Shown: positions 16,866 through 25,624 of the stretch, piece by piece
How positions within the stretch are numbered: the first letter of the stretch is position 1
How the letters are laid out: each line of letters begins with the position of its first letter
Source of the DNA: CAZHON01 sp964534565
GTDB lineage: Bacteria; Patescibacteriota; Gracilibacteria; Peribacterales; Peribacteraceae
Assembly: GCA_964534565.1 (NCBI GenBank)
Contig: CAZHON010000002.1
Coordinates: 1-64,000 of the forward strand
Reading direction: 5' to 3'
DNA: 64,000 bases
The notes under the pieces: generated by a model
What the model was told of the DNA's origin: nothing
The model's input: the letters and a program-made list of their open reading frames with translations, nothing else
Databases searched by the model: none
Program-made: the position numbers and the translations under genes

Positions 16866-17864
16866 TTATTTCTTCTCTTCCACAACCTTCCAACGAACCT
16901 CGGGTTTGAGCTTTCCTTGAACGGCAAAGCCCGCTGCTTTCTTGTGTCCTCCTCCCTGCAATTTTCCTGCCATCGCTGCGACATCCACATCATCACGCAG
17001 CGTGCGCAGACTTCCCTTCACTTGGCCTCCACGTTCACTGAGGACCATGGAGAATCGCATTCCTGGAACGGCATTCACGTAGTCGATGGCACCCGCAAGC
17101 TCGCTGTAGTCGGCCCCGGTTGCGCGGAAGTCACCATCGGTCACAGCGGAGATCGCTCCTCCTTCCTCCGTCACAGAAATTTTTTCGAGCACACGTCCCC
17201 ACAGTTTGAGAGTCGAGAGTTTTGCAGTGCGGAACACCGCACTGACGAGCAACTGATGCCGCGCTCCTGCACGCAAAAGTCGCGCAACCGTGCGATAGAC
17301 CTGAGCGGTCGTATTGCTGTGTACCAAGCCACCCGTGTCTGTGTAGACCCCTGTCAAAAGGCAGGTTGCCGCATCGCCTTCGACGGTCCACCCGAGGGTG
17401 TCTGCCAATGCCACGATGATTTCACAGGTCGATGCAGCCTTGGGGTCCAAAATATTCACCGTTCCAAAGAGTGGATTACTGGGGTGATGGTCGAGCATCA
17501 GTACCGGCATGCTCTTGTCGAACAATTTTGGGTGCGATTCTTGGAGCGATGTCATCTTCGCTTCTGCACAATCGAGAATCACCGCGGCATCCCCCGCCTC
17601 CAGAACTGGCGCTCCTTGCACACGATGTGCGCCCGGCAAAAAGTGGAACATTTCCGGCACCGGGTCGACGCAATGCATGCTCACTTTTGCGAGAGGAAAC
17701 GCACGCTCCAGCAAGTGCCCCATCCCGAGCAGTGCACCGATGGCATCTCCGTCTGGTCCGCGGTGGCAGATACAACGAATACGTGGCGCAGCAGCGAGGA
17801 GAGAACGCGCCTGCGATGCCAAATCGGCTGTTACGGGCATAAAGGGATGCATCGTACCGCTCAT
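16866..17864 (-). CDS. nrnA: DHH-family phosphoesterase (NrnA-like)
   Basis: 332 residues. Probably degrades short oligoribonucleotides and/or pAp. N-terminal DHH domain with 'HRGPDGDAIGALLG' and 'MLDHHPSN' (metal ligands), 'GVYTDTGGL', then a DHHA1 domain ending in 'GGGHKKAAGF'. Ordinary length for NrnA. ATGs at 17864, 17852 and 17840 are all possible; a TAGAAT box lies about 40 nt upstream of the first. Single gene, convergent with the VirB4 gene and divergent from fmt. Confidence 0.88.
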   Translation of the reverse strand: MSGTMHPFMPVTADLASQARSLLAAAPRIRCICHRGPDGDAIGALLGMGHLLERAFPLAKVSMHCVDPVPEMFHFLPGAHRVQGAPVLEAGDAAVILDCAEAKMTSLQESHPKLFDKSMPVLMLDHHPSNPLFGTVNILDPKAASTCEIIVALADTLGWTVEGDAATCLLTGVYTDTGGLVHSNTTAQVYRTVARLLRAGARHQLLVSAVFRTAKLSTLKLWGRVLEKISVTEEGGAISAVTDGDFRATGADYSELAGAIDYVNAVPGMRFSMVLSERGGQVKGSLRTLRDDVDVAAMAGKLQGGGHKKAAGFAVQGKLKPEVRWKVVEEKK

Positions 17865-17983
17865 GCTGAGTCGAGCAATTCAATGCACTTGCCGTTTGCC
17901 CACTCGTTCATTCTAGTTATGAATTGTGCGGTTCCCCTGTCAGGAAAAACCGCCAAGGACTGCCATGTGCTATACTCGGCCCA

Positions 17984-18862
17984 ATGCCTACACCTCACAC
18001 CGTTGTCTTCTGTGGCACGCCCAGGTTCGCAGTTCTGTCGCTGCGCGCATTGCATGGCGACCCGCACTTCACCGTGACGCAGGTTGTCACCCAACCCGAT
18101 CGCCCAGTGGGGAGGTCGCAGGAACTCACTCCATCTGAAACGAAGCTCGCTGCAGAGGAGCTGGGAATTCCCGTGTGGCAGCCGGAGAGCATCAACAAAG
18201 AATTACCGGAGTTTATGAAAACAATGGAACGCCCCGACTTCCTCGTCGTTGTCGCGTACGGAAAAATCCTGGGCGACGAAGTGCTCGCCTGGCCCAAAAT
18301 TGCCGCAGTGAATGTGCACGGGTCGATTCTCCCACGTTGGCGCGGCGCATCCCCCATTGAACACGCGATTTTGAATGGAGACGAAAGTACGGGGGTAACG
18401 GTGCAGATGATGGCCAAAGAATTGGACGCCGGAGACACCCTGAGCATGGCCCAGACACCGATTGGCCCCTTGGATACCTCCCTGAGCCTCCGAGAGCGCC
18501 TGAGCCGCATGGGAGCAGAATTGCTGGTCGAGACACTGACGATGCCACTCGAACCAAAACCTCAACCGAAAGACGGCATCACGATTTGCGGAAAGATTTC
18601 GAAGGAAGATGGCATCGTCGACCCTGCGAATCTCACAGCAATTGAAATCGATCGTCGCATTCGCGCATTCACTCCATGGCCGGGAGTCACAACGACAGTG
18701 CACGGAAAAACTGTGAAGATTCTTTCGGCATCTCTCAGTGAAGCAAAACATGGAATCCCACTGAGCTGCAAAGACGGCACAACGCTCTACGTCACGGAAT
18801 TGGTCGAAGCGGGAAAGAAGCCTATGAAAGCCGATGAATGGATGAGAGGAGTGAGGGTTTGA
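17984..18862 (+). CDS. fmt: Methionyl-tRNA formyltransferase
   Basis: 292 residues. Formylates initiator Met-tRNA using formyl-THF. N-terminal formyltransferase domain with 'VVFCGTPRFAV', catalytic 'NVHGSILPRWRGASPI' and 'DAGDTL', then the C-terminal OB domain ('RRIRAFTPWPGV'). TATACT (17971-17976) ends 7 nt before ATG 17984; an upstream in-frame ATG at 17924 would overlap this promoter and is rejected. A hairpin terminator follows. Confidence 0.93.
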   Translation: MPTPHTVVFCGTPRFAVLSLRALHGDPHFTVTQVVTQPDRPVGRSQELTPSETKLAAEELGIPVWQPESINKELPEFMKTMERPDFLVVVAYGKILGDEVLAWPKIAAVNVHGSILPRWRGASPIEHAILNGDESTGVTVQMMAKELDAGDTLSMAQTPIGPLDTSLSLRERLSRMGAELLVETLTMPLEPKPQPKDGITICGKISKEDGIVDPANLTAIEIDRRIRAFTPWPGVTTTVHGKTVKILSASLSEAKHGIPLSCKDGTTLYVTELVEAGKKPMKADEWMRGVRV

Positions 18863-18892
18863 CAGGAAGGCCTGTTAACTTTACTTTACCTG

Positions 18893-18914
18893 TCCTGACA
18901 AATAGTCAGGATTT
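18893..18914 (+). terminator. Terminator after fmt
   Basis: Perfect 7-bp stem (tcctgac / gtcagga) with a 5-nt loop, followed by TTTA, 30 nt after the fmt stop. Confidence 0.6.
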
Positions 18915-18952
18915 ACATCTGTTCTCTCACATTTCCGATAAGGAACTACGAT

Positions 18953-19447
18953 ATGGGATTCAACTCCCACCCCATCATCGCTTACCAGTCTGGATTGACT
19001 CTGGACCAAGCGAGAATTATTGCTCCTCTTCTGTTTCTCCTTCTCCTGTGTTTTGCCATCCCCGGTATGCTTGGGGATCGACGACGAAAAGCATTGGAGA
19101 GAAAATTTGGACGAGGGTGGTACACGGATAAGCGCATTCGCCAACTCGGATACGAACTCATACTTGGGGGCCTCGGCGGCATTGCGAAAAAACTTCCTCG
19201 GAAAAAAACTGGAAAAAAAGTCAGTGACTATCGCAGCCGAGACTGGACGGTCAATGACATCTTGCGAAGGTTAAATGTCCCGCAGGTCCCGAGTGAAAAA
19301 GATGCTTACTTATTCCGAATTAGCTCAGAAAAATATGCAGGAGAAACGCAAGCCATCACCTGGATGACGCATATGTCAGAAGATGACTCTGCCGTCGATC
19401 TCTTCATTGAAGCTATGCAGGCATTCGACGACAGAAAAAAATCATAA
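18953..19447 (+). CDS. Membrane-anchored hypothetical protein
   Basis: 164 residues. One membrane helix (about residues 20-40) followed by a strongly basic region (RRRK..; KKLPRKKTGKK) and a soluble C-terminal domain with 'DWTVNDILRRLNV'. The basic side after the helix should be cytoplasmic. A Shine-Dalgarno AAGGA lies 8 nt before the ATG. Unrecognised family. Confidence 0.65.
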   Translation: MGFNSHPIIAYQSGLTLDQARIIAPLLFLLLLCFAIPGMLGDRRRKALERKFGRGWYTDKRIRQLGYELILGGLGGIAKKLPRKKTGKKVSDYRSRDWTVNDILRRLNVPQVPSEKDAYLFRISSEKYAGETQAITWMTHMSEDDSAVDLFIEAMQAFDDRKKS

Positions 19448-19476
19448 ACCGGTTCCTGTCGGACGACGAGAACAAA

Positions 19477-19512
19477 AAAAGCGGAGATCACTCATGATGC
19501 TCCGCTTTTCGG
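19477..19512. terminator. Bidirectional terminator
   Basis: Strong hairpin (agcggag...ctccgct plus an inner atca/tgat pairing) flanked by an A-run on one side and T-run on the other. It sits between convergent genes ending at 19447 and 19523. Confidence 0.85.
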
Positions 19513-19522
19513 TATACATGGA

Positions 19523-19846
19523 TTAGACCAATTTGGTCTTCATTTCCTGGAAGGCTGCGATGAACTGGTCGAGGTCTTCGGAGTCGAACATGATGGTCGT
19601 CTTCTGACCACCGCGGCTCTTCTCGCTGACTTTGAAGAACTTGCCGTTGCCGCTCTGCTTCAAGTCGATGTAGAACGTGCGCTGCTTGGCATGGATCGTC
19701 ACAGAGTGAAGGTCCTGTGCGAAGGAACGCTGGCCGCCACCATTGTTGTAGGGAGCGCGTGGAGCTGGGGCGCCGGATGGCATGCCACCGAACCCGTCAT
19801 CGTGATGAGCGGACCCACCGGTCAACTCGGACATTGGATCAAACAT
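19523..19846 (-). CDS. PUR-family nucleic-acid-binding protein (DUF3276)
   Basis: 107 residues. The last ~65 residues are a single PUR repeat: 'SVTIHAKQRTFYIDLKQSGNGKFFKVSE' region, then 'KTTIMFDSEDLDQFIAAF'. Such bacterial PUR proteins bind single-stranded DNA or RNA as dimers. The first ~40 residues are Gly/Pro/His-rich and probably disordered. Small, highly charged and followed by a strong terminator, which suits an abundant protein. Confidence 0.8.
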   Translation of the reverse strand: MFDPMSELTGGSAHHDDGFGGMPSGAPAPRAPYNNGGGQRSFAQDLHSVTIHAKQRTFYIDLKQSGNGKFFKVSEKSRGGQKTTIMFDSEDLDQFIAAFQEMKTKLV

Positions 19847-19966
19847 AAAAAAGTAGGAAAGAAAGTAGGAATTCGGCCGGCCTCGCTCGTTTCCATATGG
19901 TCATTCGCAACGCGCTCGGTCTTGCTCCGAAGTGACTCTACTGTACGTCAAACACGTTGTACGCGA

Positions 19967-20000
19967 AAGGCCCACGTCATCCAAAGGATGACTGGGCCTT
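19967..20000 (-). terminator. Hairpin terminator after the metG-linked membrane gene
   Basis: Long stem: aaggccca / tgggcctt outside and gtcatcc / ggatgac inside, 3-nt loop. It lies just after the minus-strand gene ending at 20017. Confidence 0.7.
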
Positions 20001-20016
20001 ACAATCGCTCTTTTGT

Positions 20017-20325
20017 TTATGGGACTCTGTATAGGAGAACTAAAGAAGCCGCTGCGGAGCAGTAGACCACGATGCTCGTCAGGACAATGAGAACATAGGG
20101 TCGAGCTTTCCAGAGCGGAGAGTGTTCCGAATCGACCAGTGTGGCGAAGACGGAATACACCGCCATGAAGACAAAACTGATTCCGATGAGAATGATGACA
20201 CGCGTAAGGAACGGACTTTCCCACGAGGAAGTATTGAACATGCGAACAGTGCAATAGAGCAGCATCGCGCATGCGGACATAAACAAATACGTCCGTGTTC
20301 TGTCTAACGCTGAATACGGCGACAT
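20017..20325 (-). CDS. Small integral membrane protein
   Basis: 102 residues with three hydrophobic helices (about 12-30, 42-62, 76-97). Unrecognised. It lies 57 nt downstream of metG on the same strand and ahead of a strong hairpin, so it is probably co-transcribed with metG. Confidence 0.6.
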   Translation of the reverse strand: MSPYSALDRTRTYLFMSACAMLLYCTVRMFNTSSWESPFLTRVIILIGISFVFMAVYSVFATLVDSEHSPLWKARPYVLIVLTSIVVYCSAAASLVLLYRVP

Positions 20326-20382
20326 GATGGGTTCCCCAAGTACAAAATCGGAAAGGAAAAGAGCGGACGCGAATCCTACTCT

Positions 20383-21924
20383 TTAGGCCTCTGGGGTCAA
20401 TTCCTCGACCTTCGGGAACAGGATGCTTGGCTCCCCTACCGTCTTCCATTCTGGGCACCCATTCCACGCTTTCATCTTCTCGGTAATGACAAAATCTTTG
20501 TCGAGCATCTTGTCTGCATACGGCACACCAAGCTGCTTGCTCATCTTCTGAGCTGATTCTGGAATGAACGGCAAAAACATGAGCGCCGTGATACGCAAAC
20601 ACTCTGCAAAGTTACTGAGAACCTCGAGTCGCTTGGCCGCATCATCCTTGATCGTCCAGGGGGCTGATGTGTTGAACATTTCATTCATCTTCGAAACGGC
20701 ATCCGTAAGCTGCTGCATCGCTCTGTGAATCTCGAAGGAGTTCATGGAATCCTCGTACATCTTCCACTGCTCGAGCGTTCCTTTTCCGTCTTCTTTTCCT
20801 CCCGTCACCGTCAGGTTTCCGCCTTCTTTGCGAAGCATCACCAGCACGCGGTTGAGCATGTTTCCAAGTTGGTTTCCGAGCTTCGATTGATACGTTTCAC
20901 CGAACCTCTTCCAGCTGAAGTCACCATCATTTCCCACCGGGATTTCATGACAGAGATAGAAACGCAACGCATCAACCGGATACTTCGCGATTACATCGAC
21001 GGGGTTCACCACGTTGCCCAAGCTCTTACTCATTTTCTGCCCGTCGCTTGTTACAAAGCCATGGATCAACAATTGATCAGGGGTGCGGATGCCAGCGTAC
21101 TGCAGCATTGCAGGCCAGATGAGGGCATGGAAACGGGCAATATCTTTACCGATCACATGCGTCACCTTGGCATCGTTCCACCATTTATTGTCGGCATGAT
21201 CAGTCAGCATTCCAATGCCGGAGATGTAGTTTGTGAGAGCGTCACACCACACGTACATCACCTGTTCGTCATCACCAGGAACCGGCACTCCCCACTCGAG
21301 GGTTGTGCGAGGGCGAGAGAACGATACATCTTCCAGTCCTCCGCCAAGGAGCTGCATCGTCTCCGCCGCACGATTTTCGGGAATGATTGTGTACGTCGTG
21401 GCGAGGAGTTTCTTCAGTTCTTCTTCCTTGCCCTTGAGTTTAAAAAACCAGTTCGTCTCGGTCACTTCCTGTGGAGCAATGGCGTGATCGGGGCACTTTC
21501 CATCGACCAAATCCTTTGCCGTAATGAAGCGTTCACAGCCACTGCAGTAGAGACCCGTGTACTGTCGCTGCTCCAAGACCCCCGCATCTGCAAGCTTGGT
21601 CCACAGCGCCTGCACGGTGGGCCAGTGCTTGGCTTGGTCCGTCGTGCGTACGAAGTTGTCGTAGGAGATCGCGAGCTTGGAATACAGTTCCTCAAACTTC
21701 GGCACATTGCGATCGACCAATTGCTTGGGAGTCAGCCCCTCCTTCTTCGCCGTCTGGACGATCTTCGTTCCATGTTCATCGGTTCCAATTTGGAATCGGA
21801 CTTCATCTCCCTGCAAGCGATAGAAACGCGCGAGCACGTCCGCCATCACTTTCTCCATCACGTGTCCCATGTGTGGGACTGCATTCGGATAATCGATGGC
21901 CGTTGTTATGTAGTGGCGGGACAC
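20383..21924 (-). CDS. metG: Methionyl-tRNA synthetase
   Basis: 513 residues, the short type without the C-terminal tRNA-binding EMAP domain. Charges tRNA-Met. Class I signatures: HIGH-like 'PHMGH' at residues ~17-21 and KMSKS ('GQKMSKSLGN'); a zinc-type knuckle 'YCSGCERF'...'CPDH' in the connective peptide; anticodon-binding helical domain at the C-terminus. Start is GTG 21924: TACACT (21936-21931, minus) ends 6 nt before it, implying a leaderless mRNA. Confidence 0.93.
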   Translation of the reverse strand: MSRHYITTAIDYPNAVPHMGHVMEKVMADVLARFYRLQGDEVRFQIGTDEHGTKIVQTAKKEGLTPKQLVDRNVPKFEELYSKLAISYDNFVRTTDQAKHWPTVQALWTKLADAGVLEQRQYTGLYCSGCERFITAKDLVDGKCPDHAIAPQEVTETNWFFKLKGKEEELKKLLATTYTIIPENRAAETMQLLGGGLEDVSFSRPRTTLEWGVPVPGDDEQVMYVWCDALTNYISGIGMLTDHADNKWWNDAKVTHVIGKDIARFHALIWPAMLQYAGIRTPDQLLIHGFVTSDGQKMSKSLGNVVNPVDVIAKYPVDALRFYLCHEIPVGNDGDFSWKRFGETYQSKLGNQLGNMLNRVLVMLRKEGGNLTVTGGKEDGKGTLEQWKMYEDSMNSFEIHRAMQQLTDAVSKMNEMFNTSAPWTIKDDAAKRLEVLSNFAECLRITALMFLPFIPESAQKMSKQLGVPYADKMLDKDFVITEKMKAWNGCPEWKTVGEPSILFPKVEELTPEA

Positions 21925-21982
21925 GACAAAAGTGTAGCAGGAACCGGGGCTGCCGTGCCTACAAAGTCTTCAAGGAAATCGA

Positions 21983-22420
21983 CTAGCAAGGACCAGGTGT
22001 CGACCCGGATCCGCCGGTCGCCCCTGGAACAATCTTGTAGTAGAAGTACGCAGCAATTCCCCCTGCGGTGAGGGCGATCATCGCGCCAATGCAGGCCGTG
22101 AGAATGATCTTCTTCGCTTCGGTCACACCCGACTCATCGCCTGCCATAATCATTTTCACTCCACCGTACGCAATACTTGCAACGGCTGCCAATCCCACAA
22201 GAGGAAGGGCTGCATCTGCGACTGCGCGAGCGATATCGGCAAACAAGCAAGCTCCTCGATCACAGAACGGGAGCGTATTGCAAATCGTTTCCATCATACC
22301 GCCGTAGTCTTCGAACTTCGTGGACGTTGCTCCTCCTGCACTTGGGGCAGACGATGCCGCAAAGACCATCGTGGGAAGAAGGAATGCCGAAGCGAAAACA
22401 AGACGGAGGGTGAGTTTCAT
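21983..22420 (-). CDS. T4SS-pilin-like membrane protein (third of operon)
   Basis: 145 residues: cleavable signal peptide (about 1-21), a short Cys-containing mature N-terminus, and two membrane helices separated by the loop 'MIMAGDESGVTEAKKII', the hallmark pattern of the T4SS_pilin/TrbC-VirB2-like family. ATG 22420 is the start because it is preceded by the stop of the upstream gene 4 nt away and gives a clean signal peptide. Ends in a Gly/Ser/Pro tail with a final Cys. Likely pilus or secretion-channel subunit. Confidence 0.8.
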   Translation of the reverse strand: MKLTLRLVFASAFLLPTMVFAASSAPSAGGATSTKFEDYGGMMETICNTLPFCDRGACLFADIARAVADAALPLVGLAAVASIAYGGVKMIMAGDESGVTEAKKIILTACIGAMIALTAGGIAAYFYYKIVPGATGGSGSTPGPC

Positions 22421-22424
22421 AGAA

Positions 22425-23012
22425 TCAGGTGGCAAGGTCGACTGCGAACTTAACGATAGTGTAGGCGAGGTTAATGACAACAGCACCGGCAATCGACCAG
22501 ATGAGCATGCTCTTCGCTTTGTTGAAATCTTCTTCTTTTCCGCGAGCAATGACCATACGAATGGCTGCAACAATGATAGAAAGAATGAAGAGCGGATTGA
22601 ATACGAGCACAATGCCCTCTGCCAATGTTGGGAACACTCCGCCAAAAATGAAGTCGTGCGGCCCCACAGTCGAGTCGTAATTCTGAATGAAAATGGAATA
22701 GATACTCTGAGAAGAGAGTGCGACAAATACGCCACCCAAGGCGTAGAAAATATGCGTCTTTGCCTTGGAAGTTTTGGAATCATCCCCCATTGCGAGCACC
22801 ATGCTCAAGCCAGACCACAGCACAAACAGAAGCGACAATGCGACTGCAAGATCCACCACAAACTCGACCACGAGCAAAAGAATATTCACGAGCATGACCG
22901 TGTTTTCGCTTCCGCAAGACGGCAGCGATGGCGGACAGTCCACCGGTGGCGGAGGAGCCGCAGCGACGTGCAACGACACGAATTGAGCCAGCTCTGACAG
23001 CACATGGATCAT
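22425..23012 (-). CDS. Four-helix membrane protein with duplicated T4SS-pilin-like motif
   Basis: 195 residues. N-terminal Pro/Cys-rich segment, then two helix pairs. Each pair holds a pilin-like loop: 'MVLAMGDDSKTSKAK' (about residues 71-85) and 'MVIARGKEEDFNKAK' (about 153-167). It thus looks like two fused pilin-type units with a spacer. Its ATG overlaps the upstream stop (ATGA) and it lies 4 nt before the next gene, so the three genes are one tight operon. Probably an accessory membrane subunit of the same apparatus. Confidence 0.7.
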   Translation of the reverse strand: MIHVLSELAQFVSLHVAAAPPPPVDCPPSLPSCGSENTVMLVNILLLVVEFVVDLAVALSLLFVLWSGLSMVLAMGDDSKTSKAKTHIFYALGGVFVALSSQSIYSIFIQNYDSTVGPHDFIFGGVFPTLAEGIVLVFNPLFILSIIVAAIRMVIARGKEEDFNKAKSMLIWSIAGAVVINLAYTIVKFAVDLAT

Positions 23013-23431
23013 GAGTAGAATTCAGGGTTAATGACGCGCAGGATCGTTCCTGCAAGCGCAATGATGATCAGACCTAAAATCGTGTACTGCAATTTATTAA
23101 TTCCTTCGCTGCGCATTCCGCTGTTGTCCCCGGCAACCATCACCATCATGCCGCCAATGACTCCGTTTAAGACGGCAATTCCGACTGCGCTCGCCAAAAT
23201 CCATTTCCAAATTCCTTGGAAGTAATCGTAGAACGCCTCAAAGCCCATTCCTTTCACTTCTGTCTTCCCTCCAATTTTTTGAAGCAATTTTATCGTACCT
23301 CCCGCTGCGGAAGAGTCTGCTGCATACGCAACCGATGTTCCTTGTGGCAGGACGTCCGAAAACGAAGGTCCTTGCAAGGCAAGGAAGACGCCCAAGACCA
23401 CAACGAGAAGACGGTGAGTATTTGTATGCAT
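23009..23431 (-). CDS. T4SS-pilin-like protein (first of operon)
   Basis: 140 residues: signal peptide (about 1-37, ending AYAA), an ~35-residue exposed segment, and two membrane helices around 'MVAGDNSGMRSEGINKLQYTI', the T4SS_pilin pattern. A perfect TATAAT (23445-23440, minus; extended TGC) ends 8 nt before the ATG, so this is the promoter of the three-gene operon running to 21983. Confidence 0.78.
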   Translation of the reverse strand: MHTNTHRLLVVVLGVFLALQGPSFSDVLPQGTSVAYAADSSAAGGTIKLLQKIGGKTEVKGMGFEAFYDYFQGIWKWILASAVGIAVLNGVIGGMMVMVAGDNSGMRSEGINKLQYTILGLIIIALAGTILRVINPEFYS

Positions 23432-23580
23432 ATCGACTTATTATAGCAGAAATAGGCCCTAAACGCGAGGTTTGAAACCTCTCAGAAAGCCTCTAAAACA
23501 CCCAGTGGAGCCCCTCAAGGGACTGCGACTCGAGCCTTTTAGCGTTTCGCGCTTTTCGCTCACGTAAAAGAGCTCTCCTC

Positions 23581-23654
23581 TGGAGCGGGATACGAGAATC
23601 GAACTCGCATCTTTGGCTTGGGAAGCCAACGTACTACCACTGTACTAATCCCGC
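23581..23654 (-). tRNA. tRNA-Gly (anticodon CCC)
   Basis: Cloverleaf on the minus strand: acceptor GCGGGAT/ATCCCGC, anticodon stem TTGGC/GCCAA with loop TTCCCAA, T-arm CGAG TTCGATT CTCG, discriminator T, encoded CCA. The D-arm has the GTACAGTGGTAGTAC form typical of bacterial Gly tRNAs. Confidence 0.93.
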
Positions 23655-23687
23655 ATTTCCAAGAGAAACCAGGCTTTAAATGCACTA

Positions 23688-23764
23688 TGGAGCGGACAAC
23701 GAGACTCGAACTCGCAACCTTCGCCTTGGCAAGGCGACGCTCTAGCCAATTGAGCTATGTCCGC
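23688..23764 (-). tRNA. tRNA-Gly (anticodon GCC)
   Basis: Cloverleaf on the minus strand: acceptor GCGGACA/TGTCCGC, anticodon stem TCGCC/GGCGA with loop TTGCCAA, T-loop TTCGAGT, encoded CCA. It lies 33 nt upstream of the CCC tRNA in the same direction, probably on the same transcript. Confidence 0.93.
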
Positions 23765-23830
23765 TTGGAGCCTGCGTATGGTAGGGGGCAGGACGAGTGG
23801 ATGCAATATGAGTCTGATACATGACACAGC

Positions 23831-24094
23831 CTACAAACCTAACGCTTCTTCGACGGAGTCTTTGACGCCATTCCAAAGCGACTGAATGTTTATCTTCACT
23901 CTTTGAAAAGTAGAAGGATCCGTCGTTTCTTTTCGTTTTCGAGAAGAAAGCTTTATCACGTGATAGGGCTCTTCCTCCCCGCTTGCGATGGTAGTGAGCG
24001 TTGGCGGTTCATGTGGAGGTCGGCCACTGGAAAGGACTGCACTTGTTTCCGTTTCTGGGAACCCTCCGCCGTCGGGCGTTTCTCCAAAACTCAT
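23831..24094 (-). CDS. Hypothetical protein
   Basis: 87 residues, Pro/Ser/Glu-rich N-terminal half and a basic, then amphipathic C-terminal helix ('IQSLWNGVKDSVEEALGL'). No recognisable domain. It lies 36 nt downstream of the ABC-F gene in the same direction; a GGAGG-like purine stretch is present upstream. Could be a real small protein or chance; moderate support only. Confidence 0.4.
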   Translation of the reverse strand: MSFGETPDGGGFPETETSAVLSSGRPPHEPPTLTTIASGEEEPYHVIKLSSRKRKETTDPSTFQRVKINIQSLWNGVKDSVEEALGL

Positions 24095-24130
24095 GCCTAA
24101 AACCTAGCCCCCTCCAAAGTGAAAAACAAT

Positions 24131-25582
24131 TTACAACGCACCTAAATCAAGTCGCTCATTCACCTCAACCTGCTCCACGAACTCTTGATCGTGACTGACC
24201 ATGATCATTCCTCCTTCGTATTGGTTGAGCGCCTCGGCGATCACCGGAATGTGACGGAAGTTGATGTGGTTCGTGGGCTCATCGAGAATGAGGAGTGACG
24301 GTCGCTGCAGCACGAACCGCGCAAAGCAGAGAAGTCCCTTTTGCCCTTCGGATAGCGCAAAAACTTTGGTCTTCAGCTTGTCTCCCTGCAACAAAAACTT
24401 TGCGGCAGTTGCGTAGATCAATTCCGTATTCGGCTTCTCCATCACTTCTTCCAACACTTCGAATGCAGTCTTCTGCATATTGAGTCCGGAGAAATCCTGA
24501 CGGTAGTACCCGACCTTCACGCCCGGACCCATCGCTGCTCCCTTCTCAGTTCCATTCGCGAGCGATTCGAGGAGTGTCGTCTTTCCAATTCCGTTCGGTC
24601 CAGACATCAGCAGTCGGCTGCGACGACGAATGGTGATCTCCACTTTTTTCTTCACAGGTTTGTGCTCTTTCATCACCGTCACCGAAGAGAGAACGACAAG
24701 AGGTTTCTCGTAGGGATCGGCCTCGATCGTGAATGGCGGAATCGTCTTGTCTTCGCGGCGAACGTCGACAATATCGTCCTCTGCCTCTTCCATTGCAGTT
24801 CTCAATTTACTGCCCAATTTGCGCATTTTACCGCCTTTATGCGAGAAGAAGTTGATCTTCTCTTTCTGATCGGCGATCTCTTTTTCCTTGCGCGCGTTGA
24901 GACTTTGTTCACGCTCAATCTGTTCTTTAATTCGTTCAACCACATCGTAGTAGTCGCCGACGTACTGCTCGACTTTGTGCGTATGCGCATCGAGGTACAA
25001 CACTCCATCTGTGAAACTGTTGAGGAACGCTGCGTCGTGGGAAATCACGATGCACGTCTTGTCGTACATGACGAGGAAGCTTGTGAGATGATCGATTCCT
25101 TCGGCGTCGAGGTTGTTGGTCGGCTCATCGAGAAGCAGAATATCGGGCTCTTGAATAAGCGCATAGGCTAGCAGTAAACGCGCCTTCTGCCCTCCGGAGA
25201 AATGCTTCAATTCCTTCTCCAAATCCGCCTTCAAGTGCACGGCATCAAGCACGCGCATGATGTGACGCTCCAAGTCACCGGGACGAGTGAGGAACGCCCC
25301 TTCAAAAAATTCTTCGACTGTCTTCTCAAGATCAGCGGGAGGAATCACCTGCTTCGCGATGCCGATTGTTACGCCTTTGTTCACAAAAATCTCTCCTTCC
25401 TGCGGCTTCATCTCCCTCGTAATCAGTTTGAAGAGCGTGCTTTTGCCAGCCCCATTCTGACCCATGATCGTCAGCTTCGCATTCTCGCGCACGGAAAAAC
25501 TCGCTTCGTGCAGAACAGGTTTATGAACGTCGTAATGAAACGACACGTCCTGAAGCCTCAAAATGACATTTCCCTGGTCCAT
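24131..25582 (-). CDS. ABC-F family ATPase
   Basis: 483 residues, two ABC domains and no membrane segment. Walker A 'GQNGAGKST' and 'GPNGIGKTT'; signatures 'FSGGQKARL' and 'LSEGQKGLL'; Walker B 'LLLDEPTNNLD' and 'LILDEPTNHIN'. A charged linker of ~80 residues (about 215-300) joins them. ABC-F proteins act on ribosomes, as translation factors or ribosome-protection proteins. Which subfamily this is cannot be decided here. TACAAT (25596-25591, minus) ends 8 nt before the ATG. Confidence 0.9.
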   Translation of the reverse strand: MDQGNVILRLQDVSFHYDVHKPVLHEASFSVRENAKLTIMGQNGAGKSTLFKLITREMKPQEGEIFVNKGVTIGIAKQVIPPADLEKTVEEFFEGAFLTRPGDLERHIMRVLDAVHLKADLEKELKHFSGGQKARLLLAYALIQEPDILLLDEPTNNLDAEGIDHLTSFLVMYDKTCIVISHDAAFLNSFTDGVLYLDAHTHKVEQYVGDYYDVVERIKEQIEREQSLNARKEKEIADQKEKINFFSHKGGKMRKLGSKLRTAMEEAEDDIVDVRREDKTIPPFTIEADPYEKPLVVLSSVTVMKEHKPVKKKVEITIRRRSRLLMSGPNGIGKTTLLESLANGTEKGAAMGPGVKVGYYRQDFSGLNMQKTAFEVLEEVMEKPNTELIYATAAKFLLQGDKLKTKVFALSEGQKGLLCFARFVLQRPSLLILDEPTNHINFRHIPVIAEALNQYEGGMIMVSHDQEFVEQVEVNERLDLGAL

Positions 25583-25624
25583 AGGGCGGCATTGTAGGGA
25601 GATTCAATCAAATTGGATAGCGCC

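Noticed and set aside
20725..22071. Long plus-strand open frame of 448 codons
   Set aside because: Lies antisense to metG, which has complete class I synthetase motifs; its translation shows no domain. A by-product of codon bias.
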